A stretch of DNA of 64,000 nt from Holacanthus passer (Eukaryota > Chordata > Actinopteri > Pomacanthidae), in assembly GCA_025331565.1 (NCBI GenBank), contig JAFREQ010000101.1, positions 1,178,001 through 1,242,000 on the forward strand, read 5' to 3'. Positions 21,261 through 32,949 of the stretch are shown piece by piece; position 1 is the stretch's first letter; every line of letters starts with the position of its first letter. A model generated the notes under the pieces. That model had not been told where the DNA came from. It searched no databases and saw only the letters and a program-made list of their open reading frames with translations. The position numbers and the translations under genes were made by a program.

Positions 21261-22190
21261 GGACCAGTTTGCATAATATAATATACTTTTTAAAATAAAT
21301 TTGACTGAATACAAAATTAAGGCCAAAAAGAGACCATACAAGACAATTTCAGGATCACTGTCTTCCTATGTCCCCCAGGAATGGTGCAAGGCACAGTCAG
21401 GTGAAACTATAAAGTATTAATGACATGGCCATGAGAATCCTCTGAAATCAGAGAGTAGAGCAGCTTAAAGTGAAAGCGGGATGTGGATCTGCAAACTGTG
21501 TGTGACGATTCCAACATATAGCTTAGGAAATCATTTTACCCTTGTTCTTCCCTTTCAGATAAGTTTGACTGTTGGTTTGTTTCCAACCTGTCTGATTGTC
21601 TGATGTCTCATATTTATTGCCCCATCGGACCTGTTTCTAATGATGTTTCCACATTTATACATCTCAGCTTTGGTGAGTATCATAACCAATATGTCCTTGA
21701 CATATCGACCTGATCTGTGACAAAAGTCATGTATAACTGTATATCTCACCATTTTCATACCAGAAATTGTCGGAATAGCAAAAGCATGACAGGAATATTG
21801 GGAATCAATGCTGAAATGGAAAACTCGTATAACCAGATAGCTGGCAAAGTAACCAATTACTCTTACAGAGGATGCAATAAATCATCAATTAATATCACTT
21901 AAATAATGAGTGACAAGGAATACATACATTAATGCTTTGAGTAACAAAGCTCACAGTGCTAATCAATCTGCAAATCTGCCAGCCAAGTGTATTGGCAGTA
22001 ATGAAGTGGTATGAGTTATGTTATGTAAAACCTGTCCAGCAACCAAAGTGACTCATAAACCTGTCTTTCTCTTAATATTTCAGCAGTTGTGAGTGTGTCT
22101 GTGTGTGTTTGTGTGTATTTATATGTGGCCTGTGACTGATGAGGTGAATCAGGTGATCAGTATGGAAGTGAGTATCTCCGTCAACACATG

Positions 22191-22223
<33 letters not shown>

Positions 22224-23119
22224 TAACTTTGAGTATAATGATCTCTCTCGAGGTCTATTATTTCCTTCCATATTCATTATATTGAGTTTACACATATATG
22301 GATATTTCTGGAAACAAATCATTTCCTCTGTGTTTTGGTTGGAGTGTTAGGTCACTGAACCAGAGATTTTTTAAAAATGCCTGATAGAAATTTTTCAGTA
22401 CTCCAATTTATGATTATCTGTGTCCACATGTAAAAGAGTTTGGTCAACAATGACATCATCACCTCAAACTACCACTCGTGTAATGAACATGCACCTGAAA
22501 CAACAATGCCAGACTGCCTGTTTGTTTGTTTGTTTACATGTGTTAATCACTGCTAGGCCGTGTACTAGAGAGGTGTTAAATAAATAAAGAAAGAAAGAAA
22601 TAAAGGTGAAGAAATAGGTGTCAAATAACTCTAAAGAAATAAATTATCACCCCCTGGCCTGGCAGACTTGTTTTAATGTACAGAATGAGAATTTTGTATT
22701 CTCAGGTATACGGAGATTATGTGGATTTTTTCTTTTTTTTTTAAATGGAAGGGAAAATATTTTTTTTCTTTTTTTAAATGCAAAAAAATGTAATGCATAG
22801 ACAAGGCTTCAAGCAAAATTTCTATAGTGCTTTATCACAAAAGCTTCAATTGACTTTTATATCAAAAATGAAGTTCACCAACATTACAGTACATTTCATG
22901 GTACATCTGGCCCAAACAAAGATTGTAGCTGGAAATGTTATCTGTTTTGTTTGTTTATTTTTTTTTGGGGGGCAAAACAATAATGGCATCATTATAATTG
23001 ACCCTGTGTGATAATGATCTGCTTAAATTGTGACTTGTGTCATTTTTTTCAAACAACTAATGGCCAACTTGAGCAAAATGGCTTAGACAAAGATGCTGTT
23101 TCACAAGTTTTGACCTGTC
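21261..23119. other. Non-coding with simple repeats
   Basis: Includes TG-rich and (CA)n tracts at 22085-22221, (GTTT)n near 22505-22532, and A/T runs at 22730-22790 and 22955. No exon or transposon ends are recognised. Confidence 0.45.
22192..22221. repeat. (CA)n microsatellite
   Basis: About 15 CA units. Confidence 0.95.
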
Positions 23120-23129
23120 ATTTTATTTA

Positions 23130-23285
23130 TTTATTAAAAATTGTAATTCCTTTATTAGCCCCACAATGAGGACATTTCCATACAGGCTGCCGTGCATGTT
23201 AGCGTATCCTGGCCAGGAATCGAGCCCAGGTCGCGGCGGTGAGAGCATCAACTCCTTACTGCTGGACCACCACCAGGGCAAAGCT
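23130..23285 (-). mobile_element. tRNA-derived SINE
   Basis: On the minus strand an A-box TGGTCCAGCAG (23269-23259) fits TRGYNNARNNG exactly, and a B-box GGCTCGATTCC (23226-23216) differs from GGTTCGANNCC at one base. The spacing is that of a Pol III type 2 promoter. After the tRNA-like head comes a 3' tail with ATTGTGGGGCTAATAAAGGA and an A/T-rich end with AATAAATAAATA. That tail form is known from fish SINEs that borrow LINE machinery. Not a functional tRNA: no acceptor stem pairing is apparent. Confidence 0.7.
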
Positions 23286-24084
23286 CTGTTCAGCCAGTTT
23301 TATGCCCACTAAAATGACAGCAGCACTTTTTTGCCCAAATGCCTAACCACAAGTTATTTTAATGTCAAACTGACATGCATCATTTCATTGCTTCAGATGT
23401 GGATTCTGACTGTTAGTTGTCAAGAGTAAAAGCAGAAATAGTGTGACTTTATTATAAAGCCAAATTTGGTAGATGGGTCAACAATAGTTTCTTTTAACCG
23501 TGGCCATGTCTCTCTTAACCTAACCATGGGTTGCATATTGCCAACATCAGACTACACAATATCAGCCAGATAGTGGCCATCCTACCACATGTGGGGCATT
23601 GGAACTGAACCTGAACTTGAAATAATCTTTTATCCTGTGTGGTGTGTGACTATTTTCTGCCGCCTCCCACCAAATTTGATGACTTGATGGCATATGGGGA
23701 AGCATGGGAAAATCACTTAACATGGGAAAATAGTTCCCTGTTATAAGGGCAGCATTGGTTTGAAACTAGAAGTCAATCCTAGCACCAGAGACAGTTCCAC
23801 GGCCGACCAGTCAGCAGTCACATCACTGTGTCATGGATGTGGTTGCATTGCATTCTGGTTCTGACCACATCTCCATCACAGCTCATAAATCCACTAGAGC
23901 TGTTTCCGGCTTGCATTCACTACTTTTCCAGTATTGCAGGATTTCTGTTTAAAAGGGGCTTGTGTTTGCCTTTAGAGCGACCACTAGCAAGGCACCCACC
24001 AACGTGAACTCCCTCATTCAAATTTATGAGCCTTTTCATTCACTGCTGTCTGTCAATGAAACATTAACATGACTGCAGGGAAGG
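23286..24084. other. Non-coding, nothing recognised
   Basis: Unique-looking sequence. No coding or terminal repeats recognised. Confidence 0.4.
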
Positions 24085-24340
24085 AAATTTCAGTCCCGAC
24101 TCTTCTCTCGTGTGCTCCTCAGTAGTGGAACAGGTTACCAAACTCAATTCAATCAGCAGAATCCTTTTCTGTCTTCAAAGTCGCTGAAGACCTACCTCTT
24201 CCAAGAGTATTTACTCACCCAATGTGCTCTTTCTCACTAGCTTTCTTTATCTGTCTCACTCCAAAAAAGCCAGTCAGCTTTGTAGCACTTATCAGAGTAT
24301 TCCCGTTTCGTTTCACTAGATTTGTGCACTGACAAGAATT
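24085..24340 (+). pseudogene. LINE ORF2 C-terminal end, frameshifted
   Basis: One frame reads NSIQSAESFSVFK; a one-base shift continues SLKTYLFQEYLLTQCALSH and stops. This is the closing LWNxLPxSIR...FKSxLKTYLF motif of L2/Rex-type LINE proteins. The remainder of the protein is absent, as expected of 5'-truncated insertions. The 3' untranslated part follows to about 24340. Confidence 0.6.
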
Positions 24341-25021
24341 GTTACTCTGAGATTCTGACAAATCTGTCACACTGACCATCTGCAAAGGCAAAAATATTGC
24401 ATTGTCTAATCCCTGAATAACCTTAACTCAAATTTTGACCTGAAGTAGTTTTAGCCCAAGTTTTCCTCTAACTTAAACCATGGAGATTTTGTGTCACACA
24501 ATCAAAAAAAATCAAAAGTGTATGTTATTTTTAAATAAAAGAAATAATTAAATCTGTTGTTTAGTAGGAAGGACTTGTGCATTCTTTCTAGTGTATTCTT
24601 TACCATCATGCACAAAACATACAAGATGAACAAAAACAAACAAACAAACAAACAAAAAAAGTCAACTTGAACATCAAATCAGAATTTCTGTCTCAAAGTT
24701 AGAGTGAGAAAGATAGAATCACACTGAAACAAGAGAATAAGTCAGACAGAAAAATCATGGATGGAGAGAGTTGTTGTGAATGTACCAACTTGTTGTTTGG
24801 ACAGTTGACATTCAGTGCTCTGCTTTTGCACAGCGCCAGTCATGCCAATATAGAGGCAGAGTTGAAATGGGAGAAGGACGAGGCGTGCAGAGCTGCTGCG
24901 TCTCCTGCATTCTGACAGAGGGCCCTGCTTCACTTTCACGTTTAATGTCGCTGCAATCCATCAGAGCGTCCATCTGTTCACTGTCATCCTGCCATCCATC
25001 CATCCGTCAGGACCCACACCT

Positions 25022-25064
<43 letters not shown>

Positions 25065-25799
25065 CCTCCCAAGTAGAGAGGCCCTGGTGCTACTACAAAT
25101 CAGTACACCATCTACACATTCTCTGGACCCAAACTCCCTCCACCCAGCACTGTGCCTCCTTGTAAAGTAATAGTTGTACATTATCTGTAATATATATATA
25201 TATTTATATATATATTTTCTTCATGTCATTGCTTAATCTTCTGGCTGATGGATACGTTTACTGGGATACAGTCCTGCTTGTTTGCAGTTGGATGCACAGA
25301 ATCAAACACTTCAAATTTACCATACAGGACTTCACCTCAATTTACAGCCTCTAGATTGAAATGCATTCACTCTGACAAAGCTCATTCCTGAAGAGGTCAT
25401 TCTTGAAAAGTTCTAAGCATGTAATAATGCTGTATTGATGCGTGTAATATTTTGTACAACTTAACCTCCATGGAGGAACATCTACGCAAATAAGTGAAAC
25501 TAGGTTATTTTGTGTGTCTAGAGTTGGTGACCTCCCACTCCTTTATAAAGTCCCAGACGTTCTCTTGGTGGACTGTCAGAGTTGATCCTGATGTTTCTGT
25601 ACAGCTGCTGCCACTCAGGGATGCATCAATGACTCCAAACAGCCACATGCTGCAGTTGCACACGCTTAACCAACAATCCTCTCCAATTCAGTCAGTCAGC
25701 CTGTGTGATAGTGGGTTAAAAAGAGTTGCATATGGCTGCAGGGACATTTTGTGTTTTGATAGATCCACTGAGCTCCTCTGGAGGCAGAGTGTAGTCATG
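24341..25799. other. Non-coding with simple repeats
   Basis: (CAAA)n near 24636-24656, a (CA)n tract at 25026-25063 and an AT-rich TATATA tract at 25190-25215. The 103-codon frame at 25494 has no recognisable motif and no exon signals. Confidence 0.45.
25026..25063. repeat. (CA)n microsatellite
   Basis: About 19 CA units. Confidence 0.95.
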
Positions 25800-25960
25800 C
25801 ATTAATCAGGGGCTGCCAATTATAAAAGTGTATCTGTTGTGTCCCAGGGCATCACTAGACTGAGAGCTTTACATGGGATTAGCCACCGCTTGTTTGGGGG
25901 CCTTTAATGAGGCAGGATGGGGCGGTGGCTGCCTTAGAAGAACATAAAAAGTAAAGAGCA
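25800..25960. other. Candidate conserved non-coding sequence
   Basis: High-complexity block with CATTAATCAGG, GCCAATTATAAAAG and CCTTTAATGAGGC. Not coding and not repeated in the window. Regulatory-like in texture only. Confidence 0.18.
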
Positions 25961-26339
25961 CAAAATGTCTGTGAACATTAAGATATACTTCGTGGTGGAG
26001 AAGCTGTATCATTTTCCCCAACATTATGATGTTTTTCCTTGAAAAAAGATATTGTTTCAGTGTCGAAGCAACTTTAAGAAGAGTTCAAGTTTATTACAAC
26101 TCGATTGTAATACTTGTACAAAAGGGAAAATTATTCACATGATGTAAATTTGTTTAGCTGAATGGCCTTATCTCCACTGCTGTCTGTAACCATCCACAAA
26201 CACAACTTGTTTTAGCAGACTGTGGGTTTCACTAACAGTTCAAATGATGATCTTTGTAGTGGTTACTCCTGTACTCGTATAACCACTGTGGTGGCCGAGC
26301 AGAAGTGCCTGACTCGATGTCCACAGAGAAAAAATAAAA

Positions 26340-26560
26340 TCAACAAATGAATAATTGTTTCAAAATAAAGCAACTATATAGAGAGAACTATGTTACTATG
26401 TGGGCTCGGGAACACTTTGTAAAACTGTTTTTGGCAAATACAATATGTTTGCAAATAATTGCATTCAACAACATTCTCAAACATGTTTTACACAATGTTG
26501 CAATCGTTTTGGAATTGGAGTTGTATAATTTGTATTTTTTCTGCACAAAATTATTTTACT
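26340..26560 (+). mobile_element. Decayed DNA transposon 3' end (possible)
   Basis: Reads TMWAREHFVK, like the W-A-Q-E-H-F motif of a teleost DNA transposase, and ends GTTTTGGAATTGGAGTTGTA, which resembles a terminal repeat whose other orientation is seen in degraded form near 31280 (caactggtttcaaaaaagtt). Both assignments rely on short matches. Confidence 0.3.
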
Positions 26561-26880
26561 TTATAAATTAGTTAAAATACATTTTTGATATCTGATAAAA
26601 ATCTGATTTAAAGACAAACAAATAACAACTAAATAGTGCAAACACACACACAAAAAGAACTAACATCATCTTGAGTTTTGCATTTAGATAAAAAAATAAT
26701 ACCCCATTTGTCAATATTGTCCAATATTTCTGCAAAATCATGGCTGTTTGTATAGTTACTGTTACTATTATAGCAGATAAATGCAACAAACTTGAGTGAG
26801 CCAACACATTATATTAACAACAAAACAATGTTAACAAACCCTCAGAAATATTGTATTGTATAGTATTGCCATTGTCACTG

Positions 26881-26907
26881 TATATATATATATATATATA
26901 TATATAT
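26881..26907. repeat. (TA)n microsatellite
   Basis: Uninterrupted TA run of about 13 units. Confidence 0.95.
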
Positions 26908-28882
26908 CTCGAAATCTTCAGCACCACTTACAGATTCCTTTTCCTCACTGAAAATGACCCTGGCCTGACATAAATGGACTTCTGATTTTTACAAGGTGTC
27001 TGCTCAGATTGTGTTTGGAGGCAAGGATTGCTCAGTTTGTTGTGGCTTGGCAGCAAGATTTCAAACCTGAGGGAATGAAGAGCATATTGTGAATGAAACT
27101 TCTGACAAAGCTAAAAGACTAAACTATAGTACATAAAAAGGTTTTAGTTTCAAAACATCATTTGTGTACACACAGACATTTACACTGTGCCATTTTTTTT
27201 TGTTGCTGTTGTTGTTTTAATTGAGCTAAATTCATTTGATTACAAGATATTCACAACCATATTGTATTGACTAAAGTTGAAACTGTGTGTATGTTGTTGC
27301 AGACAGTTTCCCAGCAAGTTTGTCAGAGATGAGCAGCAACAAATGTTAATTCACAACACATAAATACTCAAAATTAACCTTCCATAGTATAGTATATAAT
27401 GTTATTATTGCATAAATACAAATAACACAAAACATATGACTTCCATGGTGAAAGAATGAGCCACAAAACGTGAACTGCACAATTGTGCCTGAAACCTTAG
27501 AACGTTAAAGAAAATCAAACTATACTCAATTAGATTAAAATTGCATGTCAATCATGTCTCTGTGCTGATACACAAACACAAACAAGATTTTGACTCTTAT
27601 GACTTTAAGGAAAACTGATGCAAATTGCCAGGCACTGAAGGTTTTAACTTTTCAATTCCATAAAACGGCAGTATCCACCCTGTACTTGACACAACTGTAT
27701 CCAGTTTCACTTGAGTTTCTGTTAATGTGATTTGATAGAAGCCTACAATGCAATGTAAAAGCTTGCAGTGCATCATTATATGTCTGTGCATTTGTATGTT
27801 GACTTAAATTGAGTAAAGCCTTTAGGCTACTCGAGAGCACTGTGACATACGAGTCAGCATCAACTCAGTGTGTCCATGTGTATTTCATGGTTTAAAATGC
27901 TTGATCTTGTGAGAGAAAATCCAAAGACCCACCCATTGTCCACTCAAATGTGACGTCATGGGTTCTGCCATTCCCACATTGTTGATCTCCTTCTTATTAT
28001 TTATTATTCCAGTCTTTTCTCCATATTAGAGTTAGCTGGCATTCTGGGATCATCATGAGAAAACATCTTATAACCTGAACAGATATGATGAGAAAATAAC
28101 TCAATATAACAACAGCGTTTCTGAGCATAATAAGAAAAGATCAATGGAGATCTCAATAGTATGGGTAATAACAGGAACAGACCTCACGAGAGAAGATATA
28201 ATGAGAAAAGGTCTCTTTGTTACAAGGAGAACTGATCCAGTGTTGTGGAGATGAATGCAATCCCATCTACATCTGCAGTGTCTTTCAAAGGCAAATTCTC
28301 CTGGTGATGTTTGTGAAGTAATGAGAGGCATTTTGTTTGCTCAGTAATAAAAGACAATATCCAGTGAACATGGATTACGACATATATGTGTCTACAGTGT
28401 CAGAGATGATTATTTCCTTTGTGCTGGGGTGCATACTAAACAGACTCAGCTCTGAAGACTCAGTGCTGCTCACTCTAAACTGTTTAGTAAGACAAAGCAA
28501 TTTTGTGAATGCTTTAATCCCTTGGCCCAGGTGCCATTTCTGTCACTTGTGGCTTGATATAAATAAATATGAGATTGATTTTTTTCTTGCTCTTCTGTCA
28601 TAATCTTTTGTCTGGTGCCATCCAGAGTCCAAAATGTGTGTGCACACAGTATAATTCATAATGTAACAGGCAGATTACAACAAAATATACTGAGCACAAT
28701 CCTCCAAGGATAAACCCTTTTGATCTTAAGGATCCCATGCTTCTTCTAGTATTGTACATTTTCAACCCCAGGAACAAGAATTAGGGGGCAACATCTGACA
28801 GTGTAACTTTATGAAACCAACAATCCAACAATCATGGCCACTTCATGCTGTGAGTGGCTGTGTGTGGAGGTGTGAACGTAAG
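26908..28882. other. Non-coding, nothing recognised
   Basis: AT-rich sequence up to the solo LTR. Short frames at 27597-27840 and 28101-28603 carry no motif. No structural RNA or repeat ends recognised. Confidence 0.45.
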
Positions 28883-28887
28883 CAGGG

Positions 28888-29592
28888 TGTTACGGCCACT
28901 ATGCTTCCCTGTCTTTTGTTGTGTATGTGTATGTATGTGTGCTCTACCAATGACGCCTTTCTGCAAAGCTGCCTGCAAAATCTCAGGATCCAGTGCTCCA
29001 CCTCCTGCGTTTTGATTGGTGCGGCCCCGGAGCAGCGGACCAATCCGAACCGACCAATCAAGCCTGACTTGATATAAGCTCTGCTGAACAGTCAGTCCAG
29101 GCGGCTGACTGTTGGTGGCAGCTCGCCTTTTGGAACGACAAATTTTGTGACTGTTTGAAAGCCGAATGGCAGCTGGTTGTATTTTTGTGGACCTCTTTGT
29201 TTTCCTAGCTAGGACTGCTTTGATTAAACCCTGAAGTGTGGCCAGGCTTCAGCGCTTTGTTTAGTAATTGTCAACCTTTGTTTCTCACCAGATTGTGGAT
29301 TCTGTACTAGTTTCACTAGGTGCAGGGGTGCTGTTTCTCTTGTTTGGTTTTTAGCTCTTAGGATCTTAGTACTTGTTTACTTTTATTTTTGATATAGGAA
29401 TGTACTAGCTCATTGAGAGTCCTCTTTTGGTTATATTTTGTTTTTGATTTTAAACAGCACCCTCTGGCCCTCTTCCTTAGTTTGTTCTGTACTGCTACTC
29501 ACCACTTTTAAGTTACTAATAAACTACTTTACCCTGTTACCACCATTGGGTTTGTGTTACTTCCCTATCCCCTAGACAGCTGGGTTGTAACA
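28888..29592 (+). mobile_element. Solo LTR with target duplication CAGGG
   Basis: 705 bp bounded by TGTTACGGCC and TTGTAACA (inverted TGTTAC/GTAACA) and flanked by a perfect 5-bp duplication CAGGG at 28883-28887 and 29593-29597. Inside are CCAAT boxes (near 29040 and 29054), a TATAAG box at 29073-29078 and AATAAA at 29518-29523. Promoter and polyA signals are in plus orientation. No internal genes or second LTR are present, so this is the scar of an LTR-LTR recombination. Confidence 0.9.
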
Positions 29593-29989
29593 CAGGGTCT
29601 GAAAAAAGAGAGCTCTTTCTTGAAGTCATTCTTTACATCATTACTCAAGTACAACACTGCAAGGAGAGACTGTCTGAAACTGTGCACCATTTTTATTTCA
29701 AATTTTCAAAATTTCAATTTCTATAATTCAGCCTGTCTCACCCATCTTTAGAATGACAGGATTTTCATCCTGCCTTTGGCTAATCAGACGAATAGAACTT
29801 TTTCCTTTAGATGTGTTTAGACAACACATTCTACAAACTAGTTCATTTAAAGCCGACCAAACCGTTCAGGACTATTCACAATTTCAGTCTTCAGAGGCCC
29901 CATAGCGGAGCGTGGTAAATCTTGTCATGACAAAAGTGTACATTTTATGAATTTACAATGTTTCTTGTGAGGACATAGTCATGGCGGGC

Positions 29990-30190
29990 TCTGATGTTCA
30001 GCACTAGAGGCAGCTGTCCACCAATGGGAAGGTTGCCTGCAATCTGCATGTCGATGAGTCCTTGGGCAAGATACTGAAGAACCCCAAACTGCTCCTGATG
30101 GCTGTTCCATCGGTGTGTGAATGTGTTCGTGTGGCCAGTGGTTGTGGCCAGTGGTTAGTGGCTGTGGCCAGTTTCCAATCAGCCACCATC
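29990..30190 (+). repeat. Dispersed repeat family R2, copy B
   Basis: Contains agtccttgggcaagatactg, gatggctgttccatcggtgtg and, at its end, tttccaatcagccaccatc. The last phrase is shared with copy C (33490-33650, inverted); the first with copy A (585-800). Confidence 0.6.
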
Positions 30191-30451
30191 TACATCATGT
30201 GCTGATTTTTGCATTATGAGCTTTGATTTGACTGAAAGTATTATATTATGCATAGTTATTACACTGTATGCACTCATTACATTATGAGTTCCTAGAAGGA
30301 ATTCCACTGTTTTAACTATAAAAGGAACTTTGGTAACAGGACAACAGGAAAACAATTTGACCAGCCCCTATGTAGATAAAAAAACACTTATTCCAAGTAG
30401 CGAAAACACAATTTGTTATTGTCAGATAACATTTTGAGAAGTGCGTGAATG

Positions 30452-30751
30452 TTTGAGATACCCCTACACGAGGTATCACAAAGCACGAGCATGTTTTCCA
30501 TATTCTCTGAAGTGTCTTACATATGAAATGGATTCTTGTATAAACATATTTCACTGCAAAAGTGGTTAAATGTATAAATATTGTAACACACCTCGTAAGA
30601 ATTTTCAGGAAAACAAAGCTGGGTTGAATGGGACATGATACATATGAGCTCAAGTAATTCAATAATGCAAGAATCCATTTCATATGTGTGAAACTTGAGC
30701 GAATATTAACATTATTGTGCGTTGTTCTACCTCTGATAGGGGTATCTCAAA
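30452..30751. mobile_element. Fold-back MITE with about 85-bp terminal inverted repeats
   Basis: The 300-bp unit begins TTTGAGATACCCCTA and ends with its exact complement. Further in, CATATGAAATGGATTCTTG (30522-30540) pairs with CAAGAATCCATTTCATATG (30668-30686). The two arms align over about 85 bp with mismatches, around a loop of about 125 bp. There is no coding and I found no clear target duplication. It ends 68 bp beyond the stop codon of the minus-strand exon at 30820-31029. Confidence 0.7.
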
Positions 30752-30819
30752 TATTAAAGCACTTGTGTTCACTGTCCTCTGACTAGCCAAGTATTTCTAC
30801 TTTGTTCATTAAAGCACTT

Positions 30820-31029
30820 TCACTCTCCTTTTCTTCTCAGAGAAGCAAAATGATTTTTGACAAAGTATTTAACTGCCTTCCAGTCTCTGTTTCCGAGAGC
30901 TTCAGGTTCTGCAGTAATGCAGCACTCACAGTCTATTTTTCTTGGGACTTTGTTCATCACTATGAATTTCCTTAGATGCCTTTGTGCTGCAGCACATTCC
31001 TCTATTGTCCAGCTTCTTTTGACAGCAGC
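30820..31029 (-). CDS. Terminal coding exon of a candidate gene (69 residues plus stop)
   Basis: 210 bp, open throughout. Acceptor AG at 31031-31030 with a T-rich tract upstream (GTTTTCTTTTTGTGC); stop TGA at 30822-30820. The product begins AAVKRSWTIEECAAAQRHLR and ends FASLRRKGE. It is basic, with evenly placed Trp/Cys (SWT, CECC, DWK) and a C-terminal K/R tail. Its start phase 0 matches the exit phase of both upstream exons (32262-32374, 32950-33008). From memory it resembles the C-terminal segment of uncharacterised teleost proteins, some with a tyrosine-recombinase-like core; this is unverified. An acceptor at CTTAAG eight bases further out (31038) is possible but would give another phase. 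No frameshift or stop is present, unlike every transposon ORF nearby. The rest of the gene upstream was not found in the window. Confidence 0.55.
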   Translation of the reverse strand, partial: AAVKRSWTIEECAAAQRHLRKFIVMNKVPRKIDCECCITAEPEALGNRDWKAVKYFVKNHFASLRRKGE

Positions 31030-31189
31030 CTGTTCACCAACTTAAGCACAAAAAGAAAACATTAGAGGTTTAAGAACTTTAAATCTTAATCAGAACTGAA
31101 TCACATACAATAAAACCTAGACACTGTAAAATGTGAATAAAAACAGGATGTGATGGTTTTTATACCATTCAAACGCCACATTCAATTGA

Positions 31190-31500
31190 AAATAGTGCAA
31201 AGACAACATGCCAAATGTCGAAACTGACAAATTTCATCGTTTTTGGAACATTATATGCCTATTTTAATTTTGATACTAGCAACTGGTTTCAAAAAAGTTG
31301 TGACAGTGGCAAACAAAAGATTAGAAAAGTTGTGAAATGCTTAAAAAACACCTGATGGAACATCTCACAGTTAATGATAATAACTGGCAGCAGGTTAGTA
31401 ACATGATTGGGTATAAAAAGAGTATCTCTGGGAGGCTGAGCCTTCTGAAGTAAAATTGGGAAGGGCTCACTACTCTATGATAGTCTCACCCTGAAGCCAC
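31190..31500 (+). mobile_element. DNA transposon 5'-end-like fragment
   Basis: GCAACTGGTTTCAAAAAAGTT, then GTGGCAAACAAAAGATTAGA and TGATTGGGTATAAAAAGAGT, resemble the 5' flank of a teleost DNA transposon family as I remember it. No transposase follows. It lies in the intron of the candidate minus-strand gene. Confidence 0.35.
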
Positions 31501-31523
31501 AGAAAGGAGAGAGTCCCTGAGCT

Positions 31524-31726
31524 ATGATTGCTCACCTACGTTGTTACTCTGACAAGGAAAAGATCCTAGAAATATCCAAGCGCAAAGGTAGTCAGCTCAA
31601 CAAGGCATCGCCTGTACGCATCTTCCCGGACCCAACCCTAAGTAGGCCGACTTCAACCAGGTAAAAGCCAAGCTGCGAGACACCGGAGTTCCCTACAGCC
31701 TTGCAAGACTGATAGCAAGTTATTAA
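31524..31726 (+). pseudogene. L1-like LINE ORF1 fragment
   Basis: One frame gives YSDKEKILEISKRKGSQLNK and SPVRIFPDPTLSR; a shifted frame continues DFNQVKAKLRDTGVPYSLAR and stops. This is the pattern of the L1 ORF1p C-terminal domain (F/Y-x-D-K/R-E-x-I-L ... F-P-D-x-S ... F-x-x-V-K-x-x-L-R-x-x-G-V-P-Y), an RNA-binding chaperone needed for retrotransposition. Coiled coil, RRM start and ORF2 are missing. One frameshift at about 31640. Confidence 0.65.
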
Positions 31727-32261
31727 AACTAACATTGCGAATACACCTGGTGATGGCGACAATTGAAGAAATGCATGTCGGAGAAAAAAACAAACTAAAA
31801 ACATAGATTTCACAGAGGAATGGTTCTCCAGCTGTGATGTGATTCACAGATTAAAGTGATGGACAGCCTTATGAAATGTCAGCTTGGTTTATTTAGGTCT
31901 TAGGACCTTTTACATCTTTCATCCTCTCTTCTGCTTCTATTTTTAAAAGAATTATTTTATGTTTTGGTTAAAACTTTGATTTCATACAAACATATATTTA
32001 AAAGACCTACATTTGAATTCATATTTGAATTATTCTTGCAGAGGTGCAAGAACATTTTTTTTCTTTTCTTATTACTTTTATTTTCCTGTTTAACTAAAAT
32101 AATAATTTGAAAAAGGGAGGTTTAATTTAATTTTAAAATATGTCCTTTTTCAATAGTTGTTGTCACTGTTTCTCTTGTTAATAACTGTTTTTGCAAAATT
32201 TAAAAAACAATGGGATGGAAAATATTAGGAGCAATGATCTCCCTCATTCTTCTCAGCTCAC

Positions 32262-32374
32262 CTCTGTTTTTGCAGACTTCCTCTGGCTGTGGGAAGATAC
32301 TATAGAGGCACTTTCTTGCAGTGATGTCATACTGGCCTCATCCTCTGACCCCTGTGCTTCTGTTGGACTGGCAT
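32262..32374 (-). CDS. Internal exon B of the candidate gene
   Basis: 113 bp. Acceptor TTTCTGTACCCAG before 32374; donor GAG|GTGAGC after 32262. It begins with two bases of a split codon, then 37 codons: ASPTEAQGSEDEASMTSLQE, then SASIVSSHSQRKSAKTE. The peptide is Ser/Glu-rich and probably disordered. It ends on a whole codon, so it joins in frame to the terminal exon at 31029. It shares its first 59 bp and about 80-100 bp of upstream intron with exon A (32950-33008), which shows a segmental duplication; the donor used by exon A (CAA|GTAAGT) is CAAGAAAGT here, so reading runs on to a later donor. Confidence 0.5.
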
Positions 32375-32949
32375 CTGGGTACAGAAAATATATAAGATGA
32401 ATGTATCAACGTAAACTCTGAAATAGCCGTCAGTAAATCTGGCTGGCTTTGGATCTTAACCATGCATACATTTTCTTTTCATTGTGACATCAATCTCAAT
32501 CGAATATAGATTTTTGAAAAATAACATAATTTAGCATGTGGCACATGTGTCCCTTACAGGGACTCACAATTCCAGCAGACAACACACACATCACACATAA
32601 CACCCACTGGAACCTCATGCTCCGTGCACACTGATATAGGACTAAAGGGGTTATCTAGTTTCTGCTGGGAAACAACATACTATCGCCATTACGCCTTCTA
32701 TTGCACCACTACTGCCCCGAGGACTGTAGTAGTAGTAATTTTTTTCTTAGTAATTAATTATTTTTATTTAACTTCTTTTAGTATATTCCAAAGGCTATAT
32801 ATCATGTTGATGACCAGAGTCATGATTGGTTTGTGGTTGTTGTATTTGTCTCGTCTGTAAACTGTGAAAACAAAGTTGCTCACAGAAAATAAAGTAATAT
32901 GAATTGAATTAATTTGATGGCTTTGGGTAAATGCTGTAGAGGTACTTAC

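Noticed and set aside
23216..23269. A tRNA gene on the minus strand
   Set aside because: A- and B-boxes are present but no cloverleaf stems pair, and the sequence continues into a SINE tail.
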